NCBI GenBank assembly: GCA_002011125.2
Contig: MTMF02000009.1
Location: 1,518,989 to 1,582,988 of the forward strand
DNA length: 64,000 nt
Source of the DNA: Candidatus Hydrothermarchaeum profundi
GTDB taxonomy: Archaea; Hydrothermarchaeota; Hydrothermarchaeia; Hydrothermarchaeales; Hydrothermarchaeaceae
Reading direction: 5' to 3'
The translations under genes were made by a program, and so were the position numbers. How positions within the stretch are numbered: position 1 is the first letter of the stretch; the number at the start of each line of letters is the position of its first letter. Shown one piece after another: positions 45,046 to 53,330 of the stretch. The notes below the pieces were generated by a model. The model was not told the DNA's origin. It did no database searches and saw nothing but the letters and a program-made list of their open reading frames with translations.

Positions 45046-46119
45046 TCAGGTACTGTCGCCTCCGGACTTCTCAAATCTTGCTATATCTTCTATACATTTT
45101 TTAAGGTCTGCAGAAAATTTTTCCTTTAAATTCTTATATGTCTCCTCGCTAATTTGCCCATCTATAAAGCGCTTTTCCAGCTTTTCCAGCGCCGTCTCAA
45201 TAACCTTCCTATTCGCACGGAGAACTACTAGCGGAGTAGGAGACGGCTGAAATTCCGGCTCCTCTTCCATGATAGGCTGCTCAACTTCTTTCCGCTTCTC
45301 CTCTATCTCTTTCTTTATTTCTTCCTTTTTCTCCTCAATAAGTTCTTCCAACTTCGTTTTTCTTTTCCTAACTCTAAAGAAGTCTCTTATTCTCCCTAAA
45401 ATTCCCGGTTTATATTCATACTCCAATATCCCAGCAATTCTAGCTCCAAGCCTCTTAAACTCTATCGCAGAGCCAGAATAAGGTTTATAAAATATAACAG
45501 GCACCCCCTCAGCAATAGCTTCTCTGACCTTGGGATCTTCAGGCACTGCCGCTAATATAGGTATATCGAATATGTCCCGGACCTCTTCATAGGGAAGCTC
45601 TCCTTTTTCATTTCTAATTCTGTTTAATACTACTCCCATTACTGGAACGTTTTTAAGCCGGCATAATTCAACAGCTCTTAATGCCTCAGTTACTGCCGGA
45701 ATCTCCGGATTAGTGACCACAAGCACTTCATCAGAAATCTCTAGAGTAGGATATATTTCTTTACCAAGACCAGGTGATGAGTCCACTAAAACAAACTCCT
45801 CATAAAGACGAAACAATGAAGATTTGATATTAGCGAGAGACACATCAGGGATATTCAGGGATATAGGCGCTGGAATTATCCTTAACCCATTAGGACATTC
45901 GCATATAGTTTTTTCTATAGGAACCTCACCGTTTAGAACATCTATTAAGTCATAGGGAGAACTATATACGCCGCATTGTAATCCCAGATTTGGGCCACTT
46001 ATATTGCCATCTATCGCGATAACCCTCTTCTTAAATAATGTCAAAGCCGCGCACAGATTAGCCACTGTAGTAGTTTTACCGACTCCGCCTTTCCCAGAAA
46101 TTACCGATATCACTTTCAT
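45046..46119 (-). CDS. MinD-like ATPase with C-terminal SHOCT-like extension
   Basis: 357 aa. Residues 1-240 are MinD/ParA-like: SGKGGVGKTT (8-17), IDGNISGPNLGL and LVDSSPGLGKE (Walker B region). The C-terminal 110 residues are charged helix, then KLEKRFIDGQISEETYKNLK, a SHOCT-like segment also found in the surface proteins at 36414 and 39974. GAGGAG stands before the start. The tail may let it dock to those membrane proteins. It lies upstream of the Cache kinase and regulator and downstream of the propeller gene. Confidence 0.88.
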   Translation of the reverse strand: MKVISVISGKGGVGKTTTVANLCAALTLFKKRVIAIDGNISGPNLGLQCGVYSSPYDLIDVLNGEVPIEKTICECPNGLRIIPAPISLNIPDVSLANIKSSLFRLYEEFVLVDSSPGLGKEIYPTLEISDEVLVVTNPEIPAVTEALRAVELCRLKNVPVMGVVLNRIRNEKGELPYEEVRDIFDIPILAAVPEDPKVREAIAEGVPVIFYKPYSGSAIEFKRLGARIAGILEYEYKPGILGRIRDFFRVRKRKTKLEELIEEKKEEIKKEIEEKRKEVEQPIMEEEPEFQPSPTPLVVLRANRKVIETALEKLEKRFIDGQISEETYKNLKEKFSADLKKCIEDIARFEKSGGDST

Positions 46120-46140
46120 AAATTTCTCCTCTCACCAAGT

Positions 46141-47766
46141 TTAAGGTTTAAGATTAGCATCGTATAAAGATTCATCCTCCTCTCGCTGGGAGCTTTTTTC
46201 CTCCTTATAACGGACTTCTTCCTTTAATCTCTTTAAAGTCTCGACTCTACTCTTTTTTCTCTTTGATGAAAACCTAAATACAGTGAATACTAAAATAACA
46301 AATAATAAGCCTAGCACAGTTAACAAGTCATAATTCCACATTCCTGGGCCCTGAGGGGGCAGTTCAACTTCAACTGGCCTTTTAACAGATATTTGCAGAG
46401 CAGAAACAGTAGCGAGATACATGTTGCCTTCCTCATCGTAATAACTTACATTAATTTCCGGAAGATAAAATGTCCCATTGGCCACTGCTTTAACATCATA
46501 AAAAAAAGTTTGAGAAACTTCTGGAGCAAGAGTTCCAGTCCAATAGGTCTCCCCTCCTATAATTTCAAGACCCTCTCCAAGGGACTCTCTAAACACGATA
46601 TTATAGGCATCCCCATTGCCTATATTCCGTAGTTCAACCGTGACTCTTGCGGTATCCCCTACCAACAAATTTGAGTTATTTATCGTCCTCACAACAATTA
46701 GTTCAGGAATTTTCAGCTGCACGGGTACAGGAAAAGCTTTCCTTATAAAGTAGACATTTGTATCATAAGAACCGGCTATAGTATAATTGCCATCAAAAGA
46801 CGTGGAGACAGCAGACATATAATACTCTCCACGATACCTACCCAAAAGATCTCCTGAAGAATTAAAAAAGTACACGTTATAATCTTTGGAGGCGGCTGCA
46901 ATTAAACTTCCATCTTTTGAAATAGATACGTCCCACACTTCGTCTCCAGACTTAAACTTCCATAGTAGCCTGCCACTCTTATCAAAGAAGTAGACATTAT
47001 TATCATAAGAACCAGCAACAACATAACCACCATCAGCAGAAACCGAAGTGCTTAACACGATATCATCGGTACCATATCTCCATAGTAGCCTGCCACTCTT
47101 ATCAAAGAAGTAGACATTATTATCATAAGAACCAGCAACAACATAACCACCATCAGCAGAAACCGAAGTGCTTAACACGATATCATCGGTACCATATCTC
47201 CATAGTAGCCTGCCACTCTTATCAAAGAAGTAGACATTATTATCATAAGAACCAGCAACAACATAACCACCATCAGCAGAAACCGAAGTGCTTAACACGA
47301 TATCATCGGTACCATATCTCCATAGTAGCCTGCCACTCTTATCAAAGAAGTAGACATTATTATCATAAGAACCAGCAACAACATAACCACCATCAGCAGA
47401 AACTGCCACTGACCATACTGAATCCTGAGTTTTATATTTCCACAGCAACTCGCCATCCATATTAAAGAAATAAACATAATTATCTTTAGAGCCTGCTGCA
47501 ATGTACTTTCCATTATCTGAAATGGCTACAGACCACACAGTATCATCTGCTCTATAACTCCATAATAATTGGCCCTCAGAGCTGAAAAAATATATATTAT
47601 CTCTAGCTCGAGTTGTGTTTGCAAAGGTTCCTGCGACAGCGTAATGACCATCTGAAGAAACCGCCACTGACCATACTCCTAACCCCGTATTGTAGTTCCA
47701 TAAAAGCTCCTGAGAGAATACTGCTACAGGCAAAAATAGAAATACTATAAAGAGGATTTTACGCAT
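46141..47766 (-). CDS. Secreted, membrane-anchored eight-repeat beta-propeller
   Basis: 541 aa from ATG 47766, preferred over 47805 because AGGAGG stands upstream and the signal peptide MRKILFIVFLFLPVAVFS begins at once. Eight repeats of 40 aa (L-L-W-x-Y, S-V-x-x-D-G-x-Y-x-x-A-G-S, N-x-V-Y-F-F) form an 8-bladed propeller; three inner ones are identical because of perfect 120-bp DNA repeats. A CARDB-like domain (about 350-470) and a transmembrane helix (about 483-503) follow, then a charged tail. It follows the small winged-helix gene (8-nt overlap). Confidence 0.85.
   Translation of the reverse strand: MRKILFIVFLFLPVAVFSQELLWNYNTGLGVWSVAVSSDGHYAVAGTFANTTRARDNIYFFSSEGQLLWSYRADDTVWSVAISDNGKYIAAGSKDNYVYFFNMDGELLWKYKTQDSVWSVAVSADGGYVVAGSYDNNVYFFDKSGRLLWRYGTDDIVLSTSVSADGGYVVAGSYDNNVYFFDKSGRLLWRYGTDDIVLSTSVSADGGYVVAGSYDNNVYFFDKSGRLLWRYGTDDIVLSTSVSADGGYVVAGSYDNNVYFFDKSGRLLWKFKSGDEVWDVSISKDGSLIAAASKDYNVYFFNSSGDLLGRYRGEYYMSAVSTSFDGNYTIAGSYDTNVYFIRKAFPVPVQLKIPELIVVRTINNSNLLVGDTARVTVELRNIGNGDAYNIVFRESLGEGLEIIGGETYWTGTLAPEVSQTFFYDVKAVANGTFYLPEINVSYYDEEGNMYLATVSALQISVKRPVEVELPPQGPGMWNYDLLTVLGLLFVILVFTVFRFSSKRKKSRVETLKRLKEEVRYKEEKSSQREEDESLYDANLKP
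46959..47403. repeat. Perfect 120-bp tandem repeats in the propeller gene
   Basis: The 120-base unit is repeated 3.7 times without a single difference that I can see (for example 46981-47040, 47101-47160, 47221-47280 and 47341-47400 are the same). Each unit encodes one propeller blade of 40 aa. Perfect identity at synonymous sites means recent duplication or conversion; copy number may vary between strains. Confidence 0.95.
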
Positions 47767-47965
47767 CCCTCCTCCTCCTATATACGCCCCTATCAACTTT
47801 CTCAACTAGCTCTCTAGCAACAAGAATCTGGAGGGCATACCATACTGCCTGCTTGCTTATCTTCTGATTTTTCTTGTTAACTTCTCTAGCTATCATCTTT
47901 AAGGTCATTACGTCCCCTTCTTTAAGGACTTCAAGAACTCTGTTTTCAATAGAACCTAGGGACAT
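47759..47965 (-). CDS. Small winged-helix protein
   Basis: 68 aa from ATG 47965 (TTG 47977 would add four residues). IENRVLEVLKEGDVMTLKMI and SKQAVWYALQILVARELVEK give an HTH of winged-helix form, ending in a basic RRRRDA. A TTTTATAAAAT box about 25 nt upstream fits a leaderless transcript. It is the first gene of the operon with the propeller gene, which may be its target; the TTGTGAA at 48028-48034 is a candidate operator. Confidence 0.7.
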   Translation of the reverse strand: MSLGSIENRVLEVLKEGDVMTLKMIAREVNKKNQKISKQAVWYALQILVARELVEKVDRGVYRRRRDA

Positions 47966-48049
47966 AGTAAAACCCAACTTTATTTTATAAAATACAATAT
48001 AAAAAAGAGGCGGTTCATATATAATTGTTGTGAAACAAATCAGAAAACT

Positions 48050-50083
48050 TCAAAAAGCTTTAGATCCGAGCGAATAAAGTTTCAAAATGAGCTTAGAACG
48101 GGTGAGAAATTCTGGTAAAGAATATAAGCTTTGAACCTCTGCCTCTATCGCTTTCTCCAATCCCGCGGTAATTACGGTGACTTCCTTTCCATCTTTGGTT
48201 TTCTTGTGCTCAACTATATACCTTCTCACGGCATGGGGTATTTCATTTTTCTTTACATACAGGATAGGCGCCTTATATCTTTCTGCAATAATCGCGGCAT
48301 CAATGCTTGGATTCTCACCATCTGTGACTACAATAACTTCCGGATCCAGTTTCTTAGCCAATTCTACGGCAGTCTCATATCGCGTGGGGCCCCAAATTCT
48401 CTCTGTAGGGGCAATATTCTTCAATCTAGCTTCAACCTCTTCAGAAATCGCGACCTTGCCGCCGACAATAATTATTTTTTTAGGGTTTAAAGCCAATACT
48501 GCGTTGAATGTTAAATCTGGAAGCTCATTATGTTCAACCAGTAAAATAGGAGCATTAATTGACTTCGCGTATGCAATAGCAGCAAGTGAGTCGACAGGGG
48601 GCTCCCTAACAGATATAACTACTACGTCGGCCTTCTGATACTTCTTCAAAACCTTTCCGGTTACAAATTCATAGATATCCTCCACCGCCTTAGGACTTTC
48701 TAACCGTTTCCCCTTAAAAACCCTGAAAGGCTCTAATAGTATTTTTATAGGCTTAACAAGAATGCCCTGAACAAGAGGGTTCATCGGAGTGGGGTATTCG
48801 CCTGTCAAAACCAAAGCTGCTGCAACTGATAAAGGAACTGTCCAAAAACTTTTATCGTTTAACTTATAGTTTTGTATTATCTCTAAAAGCACCTGAGGAG
48901 TTAAGGAAATAACTCCTCCCTTGAATATAGGGGGCGGAGTAGTCGGGGCTGGAACTCCCCCACCCCCCGCCGCAGGGGGTACACTAACTTTTTCAGGTAT
49001 AAGGGAACCGCCTATTCCAAATAAGCCAAATGAGGATATATTAGCTTCTAAAAATCTTCCTGAAGTGTTCAAACGGGACCAAAACACGTAAGGTCCACCA
49101 ATATTAGAATAATTACTTCCAGTTTCAAGTACTTTCCAATTATCCGTGGAACAACTGAAACAATACCAATAAATCTTAAGAGTATTCTCATCTATATCGC
49201 CCGGGTCATCAGCATCTCCGTCCCCATTCGTATCCAATTCAGAGATAGCGTAGTAGATCCTTATGATAACCCATCTTATTTTCTTATCAAACTCTTTAGT
49301 GGCATTTACCTCCACACCTCTCTCTATACCATTTGGAGGGGGATTAACGGTCTTTTTCGATACATTCACATATCTTGTTACAGTTATCGTCACATTCGAT
49401 AAACTCGCACTAGGAGTTAAGTTTAAAGTAGCATTTGACAGCATATTTGCATCCAGGTAAACTGAGATGTCCATAGTAACGTCCATAGTGACATTAAAAG
49501 GCTCAGCTCGGGGATCAGTGCCTATTAGATACTCTTGCAGATTGTTTACCTCGTCGCTGTCTGCATCTTCCATAGCATCACTAGAATTCCATACAATAAA
49601 TCCGAATTCTACTTCAAATCCATCAGGCATCCCATCGCTATCAGTATCAGGCTTTGTAGGATCACCGCCGTTGAGATATTCATAGTAGTTTGACAACCCA
49701 TCTCCATCTGGATCTAAATCTGCATCATCGCTGAACTTATCCAACCCGTGAACCTCCTCCCATGGATCAGGTATCTTATCAAGGTCACTATCAAAATTTG
49801 ACAGACATGGATTCAAGCCCAGTCTATATTCCTCCGAGTTATTGATTAAATCGCCATCAAAGTCAAGGGCTGCGTCCCCAGGATCTGACTTATTCATCAT
49901 ACATGCCGTCCCTCTCCACCAGTTTCTGTCCTCCCACCAGTCGGGTATCCCGTCTCCGTCTGTATCTCCCGCCGGAGGAGCCTCGGGAGGAGGTACTTCG
50001 AAATTTCCAACGCCAAAATAGGAGAATACTATAGAGGGACTAATCAAAAGAGCAACTACAATTAATATAGAGACTTGTTTCAA
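48050..50083 (-). CDS. Surface protein with calcium-type TSP3 repeats and CWB2-like domain
   Basis: 677 aa. It starts at TTG 50083, with GGGTGA seven bases upstream, which puts the start directly at the signal sequence (KQVSILIVVALLISPSIVFS). TSP3/EF-like turns (DTDGDGIPDWWED, DLDPDGDGLSNYYEY, DTDSDGMPDGFEV) fill about 35-200, then a beta domain to about 350, a Gly/Pro-rich linker, and about 455-650 a CWB2-like domain (ADVVVISVREPPVDSLAA, IIIVGGKVAISEEVE, IWGPTRYETAVELA). CWB2 anchors proteins to wall polymers in Gram-positives; in archaea it may bind a surface glycan. The upstream 50099-50285 region holds TTCACA sites. Confidence 0.85.
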   Translation of the reverse strand: MKQVSILIVVALLISPSIVFSYFGVGNFEVPPPEAPPAGDTDGDGIPDWWEDRNWWRGTACMMNKSDPGDAALDFDGDLINNSEEYRLGLNPCLSNFDSDLDKIPDPWEEVHGLDKFSDDADLDPDGDGLSNYYEYLNGGDPTKPDTDSDGMPDGFEVEFGFIVWNSSDAMEDADSDEVNNLQEYLIGTDPRAEPFNVTMDVTMDISVYLDANMLSNATLNLTPSASLSNVTITVTRYVNVSKKTVNPPPNGIERGVEVNATKEFDKKIRWVIIRIYYAISELDTNGDGDADDPGDIDENTLKIYWYCFSCSTDNWKVLETGSNYSNIGGPYVFWSRLNTSGRFLEANISSFGLFGIGGSLIPEKVSVPPAAGGGGVPAPTTPPPIFKGGVISLTPQVLLEIIQNYKLNDKSFWTVPLSVAAALVLTGEYPTPMNPLVQGILVKPIKILLEPFRVFKGKRLESPKAVEDIYEFVTGKVLKKYQKADVVVISVREPPVDSLAAIAYAKSINAPILLVEHNELPDLTFNAVLALNPKKIIIVGGKVAISEEVEARLKNIAPTERIWGPTRYETAVELAKKLDPEVIVVTDGENPSIDAAIIAERYKAPILYVKKNEIPHAVRRYIVEHKKTKDGKEVTVITAGLEKAIEAEVQSLYSLPEFLTRSKLILKLYSLGSKAF

Positions 50084-50098
50084 TTCTCTATCACCCAA

Positions 50099-50285
50099 CG
50101 TGAATAAAAAATCTGTTTATCCTTTTATATAAGGGTTTTTTTGTAAAACACTTCACATATCCAGTGATTTGTTAAAAAAAGTTGTCATATCCTTTAATTC
50201 AAAAAAAAATATTGAGATACATGAACATATTAATATAAGTTAAAAATATTTAAGTTCATAGAAACCCTAACAGGGGGCATAAAAA
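50099..50285. promoter_or_regulatory. Divergent promoter region of the CWB2 gene and the glycan module
   Basis: 187 nt of A+T-rich DNA between the starts at 50083 and 50286. TTCACA at 50153-50158 lies in a TCAC-N7-GTGA palindrome (50154-50168), close to the motif at 42532-42569. TATTAATATAA-like stretches at about 50229-50240 may be TATA boxes for the rightward operon. No RNA gene or ORF supported. Confidence 0.4.
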
Positions 50286-50624
50286 ATGGTATTATGGATC
50301 CAAGTAATAGGCATAATTTTTGCTTTAGACATGCTATTTATCACTTTCTTCTATCATAAAAGGAGAGTTTTCCGTCCGCAAGAAACAGTAATATGGATAG
50401 TAGTATGGGCCGGGCTACTATTTGCAGTAACATTCCCTTCTACTTTAAACGTTATAATACAGCCTTTGCAAGTTGTCAGAGTTATGGATTTCATGATAAT
50501 CGTAGCGTTCTTTTTATCGTTTAGCCTGTTATTCATTGTGTACATAAAAACCAAATATAATGAAAAAAAATTAGAAAAGATGATTAGGGAGCTCACATTA
50601 AAGCAGCCTGAAGAAAAAGAATAA
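50286..50624 (+). CDS. DUF2304 membrane protein
   Basis: 112 aa. Three hydrophobic segments at about 3-20, 34-52 and 67-88, with the family's RPQETVIWIVVWAGLL after the first and a charged tail. DUF2304 proteins are often encoded with glycosyltransferases in surface glycan loci. Here it precedes a carbamoyltransferase and a GT2 gene, which supports a glycan link. AGGGGG lies before the ATG. Confidence 0.85.
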   Translation: MVLWIQVIGIIFALDMLFITFFYHKRRVFRPQETVIWIVVWAGLLFAVTFPSTLNVIIQPLQVVRVMDFMIIVAFFLSFSLLFIVYIKTKYNEKKLEKMIRELTLKQPEEKE

Positions 50625-50625
50625 A

Positions 50626-52317
50626 ATGTTAATTCTTGGTGTTAATGACGGCCACGATGCAGGTGCGGCACTAGTTGAAGACGGAAGAGTCATAGCAGCC
50701 ATTCAAGAAGAAAGACTCTTAAACATAAAGAACTACTCTGGTGCTCCGAAACTGTCTATCCAGAGGGTCTTCAAAATATCAGGCAAAAACCCGAGCGAAC
50801 TAGATGCCATAGCAATAGTAAGTCTAAATAGAGCATACGCTCCTTTAAAAGAACAGCCTCTCTCCATAACCTTATTTGAAAAACTCTCACCCATCCTCCA
50901 TAGCCACACTTTTTCCAAACTCTATGTGAAGGTCCTTCACAAATTTAGACGACTAAAACACCTGCAAAAGATTTTCAAGGAGCTTAAAATCGATGATAAA
51001 GAGGTAACCTTTGTTGAACATCATTTAGCACATGCCTCATGCGCATTCTATCAAAGGCCCTGGAACGACGAAACACTAATATTCACATTGGATGGTGCTG
51101 GAGATGGGTTAAGTGCAACCATAAGCATAGGCAGAGACTTCAATATCGAGAGAATAGCGTCCTCAACTTATTATGATAGCCCAGGAAACATCCTTTACAG
51201 CGAGATTACAGCTTATTTGGGAATGAAAAGGTGGGAGCATGAATATAAAGTGATGGGGCTAGCACCATATGGTAGACCTGAATACTGCATCGATAAAATC
51301 AAAAGAATAATCAAAATAAATCCTAAGAAGCCCCTTGAGTTCCAAAACATAAGCGGAGCATGCAATACTCAAATCCAAAAGAAGCTTAAAAAATGGCTTG
51401 CCGGAGAACGATTTGACAACATAGCGGCTGCAACACAGTATTATTTTGAGGAACTTGTCTCCACTTGGGTGAAAAATGCAATAAAGAACACAGGCATTTC
51501 TAAGATAGTCTGTGCAGGGGGCTCATTTTTAAATGTCAAGGCTAATAAAATCATAAGAGAAATGGAAACAGTAGATGAGGCTTTCTTTTATCCAGCTGCA
51601 GATGATGGAGGAACCCCTGTAGGAGCAGCTCTATTCACGTACTATTCTCTCTGTAAAAGAGACGGAATTAAGCCTAAACGTTTAGAGATTAGAGACCTCT
51701 ATTATGGAGAGGAATTTAATAATGAGTATATTGAGAGAACGCTCAAAGAAAAAGGGATACACGCAGAGTATGTAGATGACATTGAGGGGGAGATAGGGGA
51801 ATTACTAGCTAAAGGAAAGATTATTGCCCGGTTTGCTGGTAGAGGAGAATGGGGTCCCAGGGCTCTGGGAAATAGAAGTATTCTTGCAGATCCCAGAGAC
51901 ATTAGGATAGTGAAACGGCTTAATAGCGCTATAAAGATGAGGGACTTCTGGATGCCTTTTGCGCCATCTATCTTGGAAGAACGGATGAACGATTACTTAG
52001 TAGATGCAAAGCCTGCGAGATATATGATAGAAGCCTTCGATACTAAGGAAAAAGCTCAGAAAGAGATGCCAGCATGTCTTCATCCACATGATGATACAGC
52101 AAGGCCTCAGACAGTTAATGATTGGAACCCCCGGTTCAAAAGGATAATAGAGGAGTTTGAAACAATAACTGGAGTGGGGGGAATCCTTAACACTTCGTTT
52201 AATATCCATGGCAAACCAATCGCAGGCACTCCTGAGTTGGCATTTCATACATTTGAAAACTCTAAGTTAGATGGAGTCGTATTAGGTAACTATTTAATAA
52301 TGAGAGATAAAGTATAA
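50626..52317 (+). CDS. Carbamoyltransferase (CmcH/NodU family)
   Basis: 563 aa, normal length. The N-terminal YrdC-like ATPase fold opens with ILGVNDGHDAGAALVEDG, followed by EHHLAHASCAFYQRP and FTLDGAGDG. The C-terminal carbamoyltransferase half carries GRGEWGPRALGNRSILADPR and NTSFNIHGKPIAGTPELA. It transfers carbamoyl from carbamoyl phosphate to a hydroxyl of a sugar or other natural product. With DUF2304 upstream and GT2 downstream, the acceptor may be a surface sugar (inference). Confidence 0.93.
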   Translation: MLILGVNDGHDAGAALVEDGRVIAAIQEERLLNIKNYSGAPKLSIQRVFKISGKNPSELDAIAIVSLNRAYAPLKEQPLSITLFEKLSPILHSHTFSKLYVKVLHKFRRLKHLQKIFKELKIDDKEVTFVEHHLAHASCAFYQRPWNDETLIFTLDGAGDGLSATISIGRDFNIERIASSTYYDSPGNILYSEITAYLGMKRWEHEYKVMGLAPYGRPEYCIDKIKRIIKINPKKPLEFQNISGACNTQIQKKLKKWLAGERFDNIAAATQYYFEELVSTWVKNAIKNTGISKIVCAGGSFLNVKANKIIREMETVDEAFFYPAADDGGTPVGAALFTYYSLCKRDGIKPKRLEIRDLYYGEEFNNEYIERTLKEKGIHAEYVDDIEGEIGELLAKGKIIARFAGRGEWGPRALGNRSILADPRDIRIVKRLNSAIKMRDFWMPFAPSILEERMNDYLVDAKPARYMIEAFDTKEKAQKEMPACLHPHDDTARPQTVNDWNPRFKRIIEEFETITGVGGILNTSFNIHGKPIAGTPELAFHTFENSKLDGVVLGNYLIMRDKV

Positions 52318-52322
52318 AATAA

Positions 52323-53330
52323 ATGGAAGAATACCCTGCAGTATCCATCGTAGTAGCCGCTTATAATGCTCAGGAGACTATTGGGGACTGCATACAATCT
52401 CTTTTAAGTGTAGATTATCCCAATAAAGAAATAATAATAGTAAATGATGGGAGCAAAGACGATACTGAAAAGATAGCTAGAAGATACCCCGTGAAACTGA
52501 TATCGCAACCCAATATGGGAGCCAGCTCTGCTAGGAATACGGGTCTAAGAGAAGCAAAGTATGGTATAGTAGCTTACACGGATAGCGATTGTAAAGTCGC
52601 AAAAGATTGGCTGAAAAAGCTGGTTAAACACTTTTCAGACCCGAAAGTTGGAGCAGTAACTGGGAAAACAATTTTTGAAACTAATGAGACCTGCACCAGC
52701 TATGTGAGAAGTCTAGACATAGAAGAAAGAAACCAGAAGAGAGGGAGATATACGAGACTAGCAAATGGCCCAAACTCTGCCTTCAGAAGAGAGGTACTCA
52801 GGATGGTAGGCGGGTTTAATCCAAAATGGTTCCATGCAGAAGATACTGAAGTCAGCTATGAAATATGGAAGGCAGACTACAGGATCGAATACGAGCCAGA
52901 AGCAATAGTTTTTCATTCTCCAGAAAGTAACTGGAAGAACTTTTTGAGAAAAAGGTTTCGAGATGCTAAAGCATTCACAAGGATGCTGTATTTTTATCCA
53001 ATGCAAGCATCGGTTAAAGATGACTTTGTGACTACTTCCATGAAACTCCAGCCCCCTCTCTTCCTCGCCATTACTATACTCGCAGTAATAGCATTAATCG
53101 GTTCTTTCATATCCCTGCCTACAAAGCTTATATATCTATGGGCTTTACTACTAGTTGTCGGTTTAGCTATAAACATGCCCTTTTCGATTAAAGTATGGAA
53201 AAAAAGCTCTAAGGCGTCATTCCTGCCTAAAGCGCTACTTCTAACAACTGCGAGAGGATTCTGCTGGGCCGCAGGACTCATAGTGGGAGCACTAGAGCAA
53301 CAGCCATATATTCTAGACAGGGAGATTTAA
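52323..53330 (+). CDS. GT2-family membrane glycosyltransferase
   Basis: 335 aa. The GT-A domain has SIVVAAYNAQETIGDCI (8-24), IIIVNDGSKDDT and the D-x-D-like YTDSDCKV (about 90-97), then NSAFRREVL and EDTEVSYEI. Two C-terminal transmembrane helices (about 240-260 and 267-285) anchor it to the membrane. It is the third gene of the DUF2304-carbamoyltransferase operon and probably adds a sugar to a surface glycan. Its stop overlaps the convergent substrate-binding-like gene. Confidence 0.9.
   Translation: MEEYPAVSIVVAAYNAQETIGDCIQSLLSVDYPNKEIIIVNDGSKDDTEKIARRYPVKLISQPNMGASSARNTGLREAKYGIVAYTDSDCKVAKDWLKKLVKHFSDPKVGAVTGKTIFETNETCTSYVRSLDIEERNQKRGRYTRLANGPNSAFRREVLRMVGGFNPKWFHAEDTEVSYEIWKADYRIEYEPEAIVFHSPESNWKNFLRKRFRDAKAFTRMLYFYPMQASVKDDFVTTSMKLQPPLFLAITILAVIALIGSFISLPTKLIYLWALLLVVGLAINMPFSIKVWKKSSKASFLPKALLLTTARGFCWAAGLIVGALEQQPYILDREI

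Noticed and set aside
46959-47403. Repeat array as a CRISPR
   Set aside because: The repeats are 120 bp, without spacers, and encode blades of a protein in frame.
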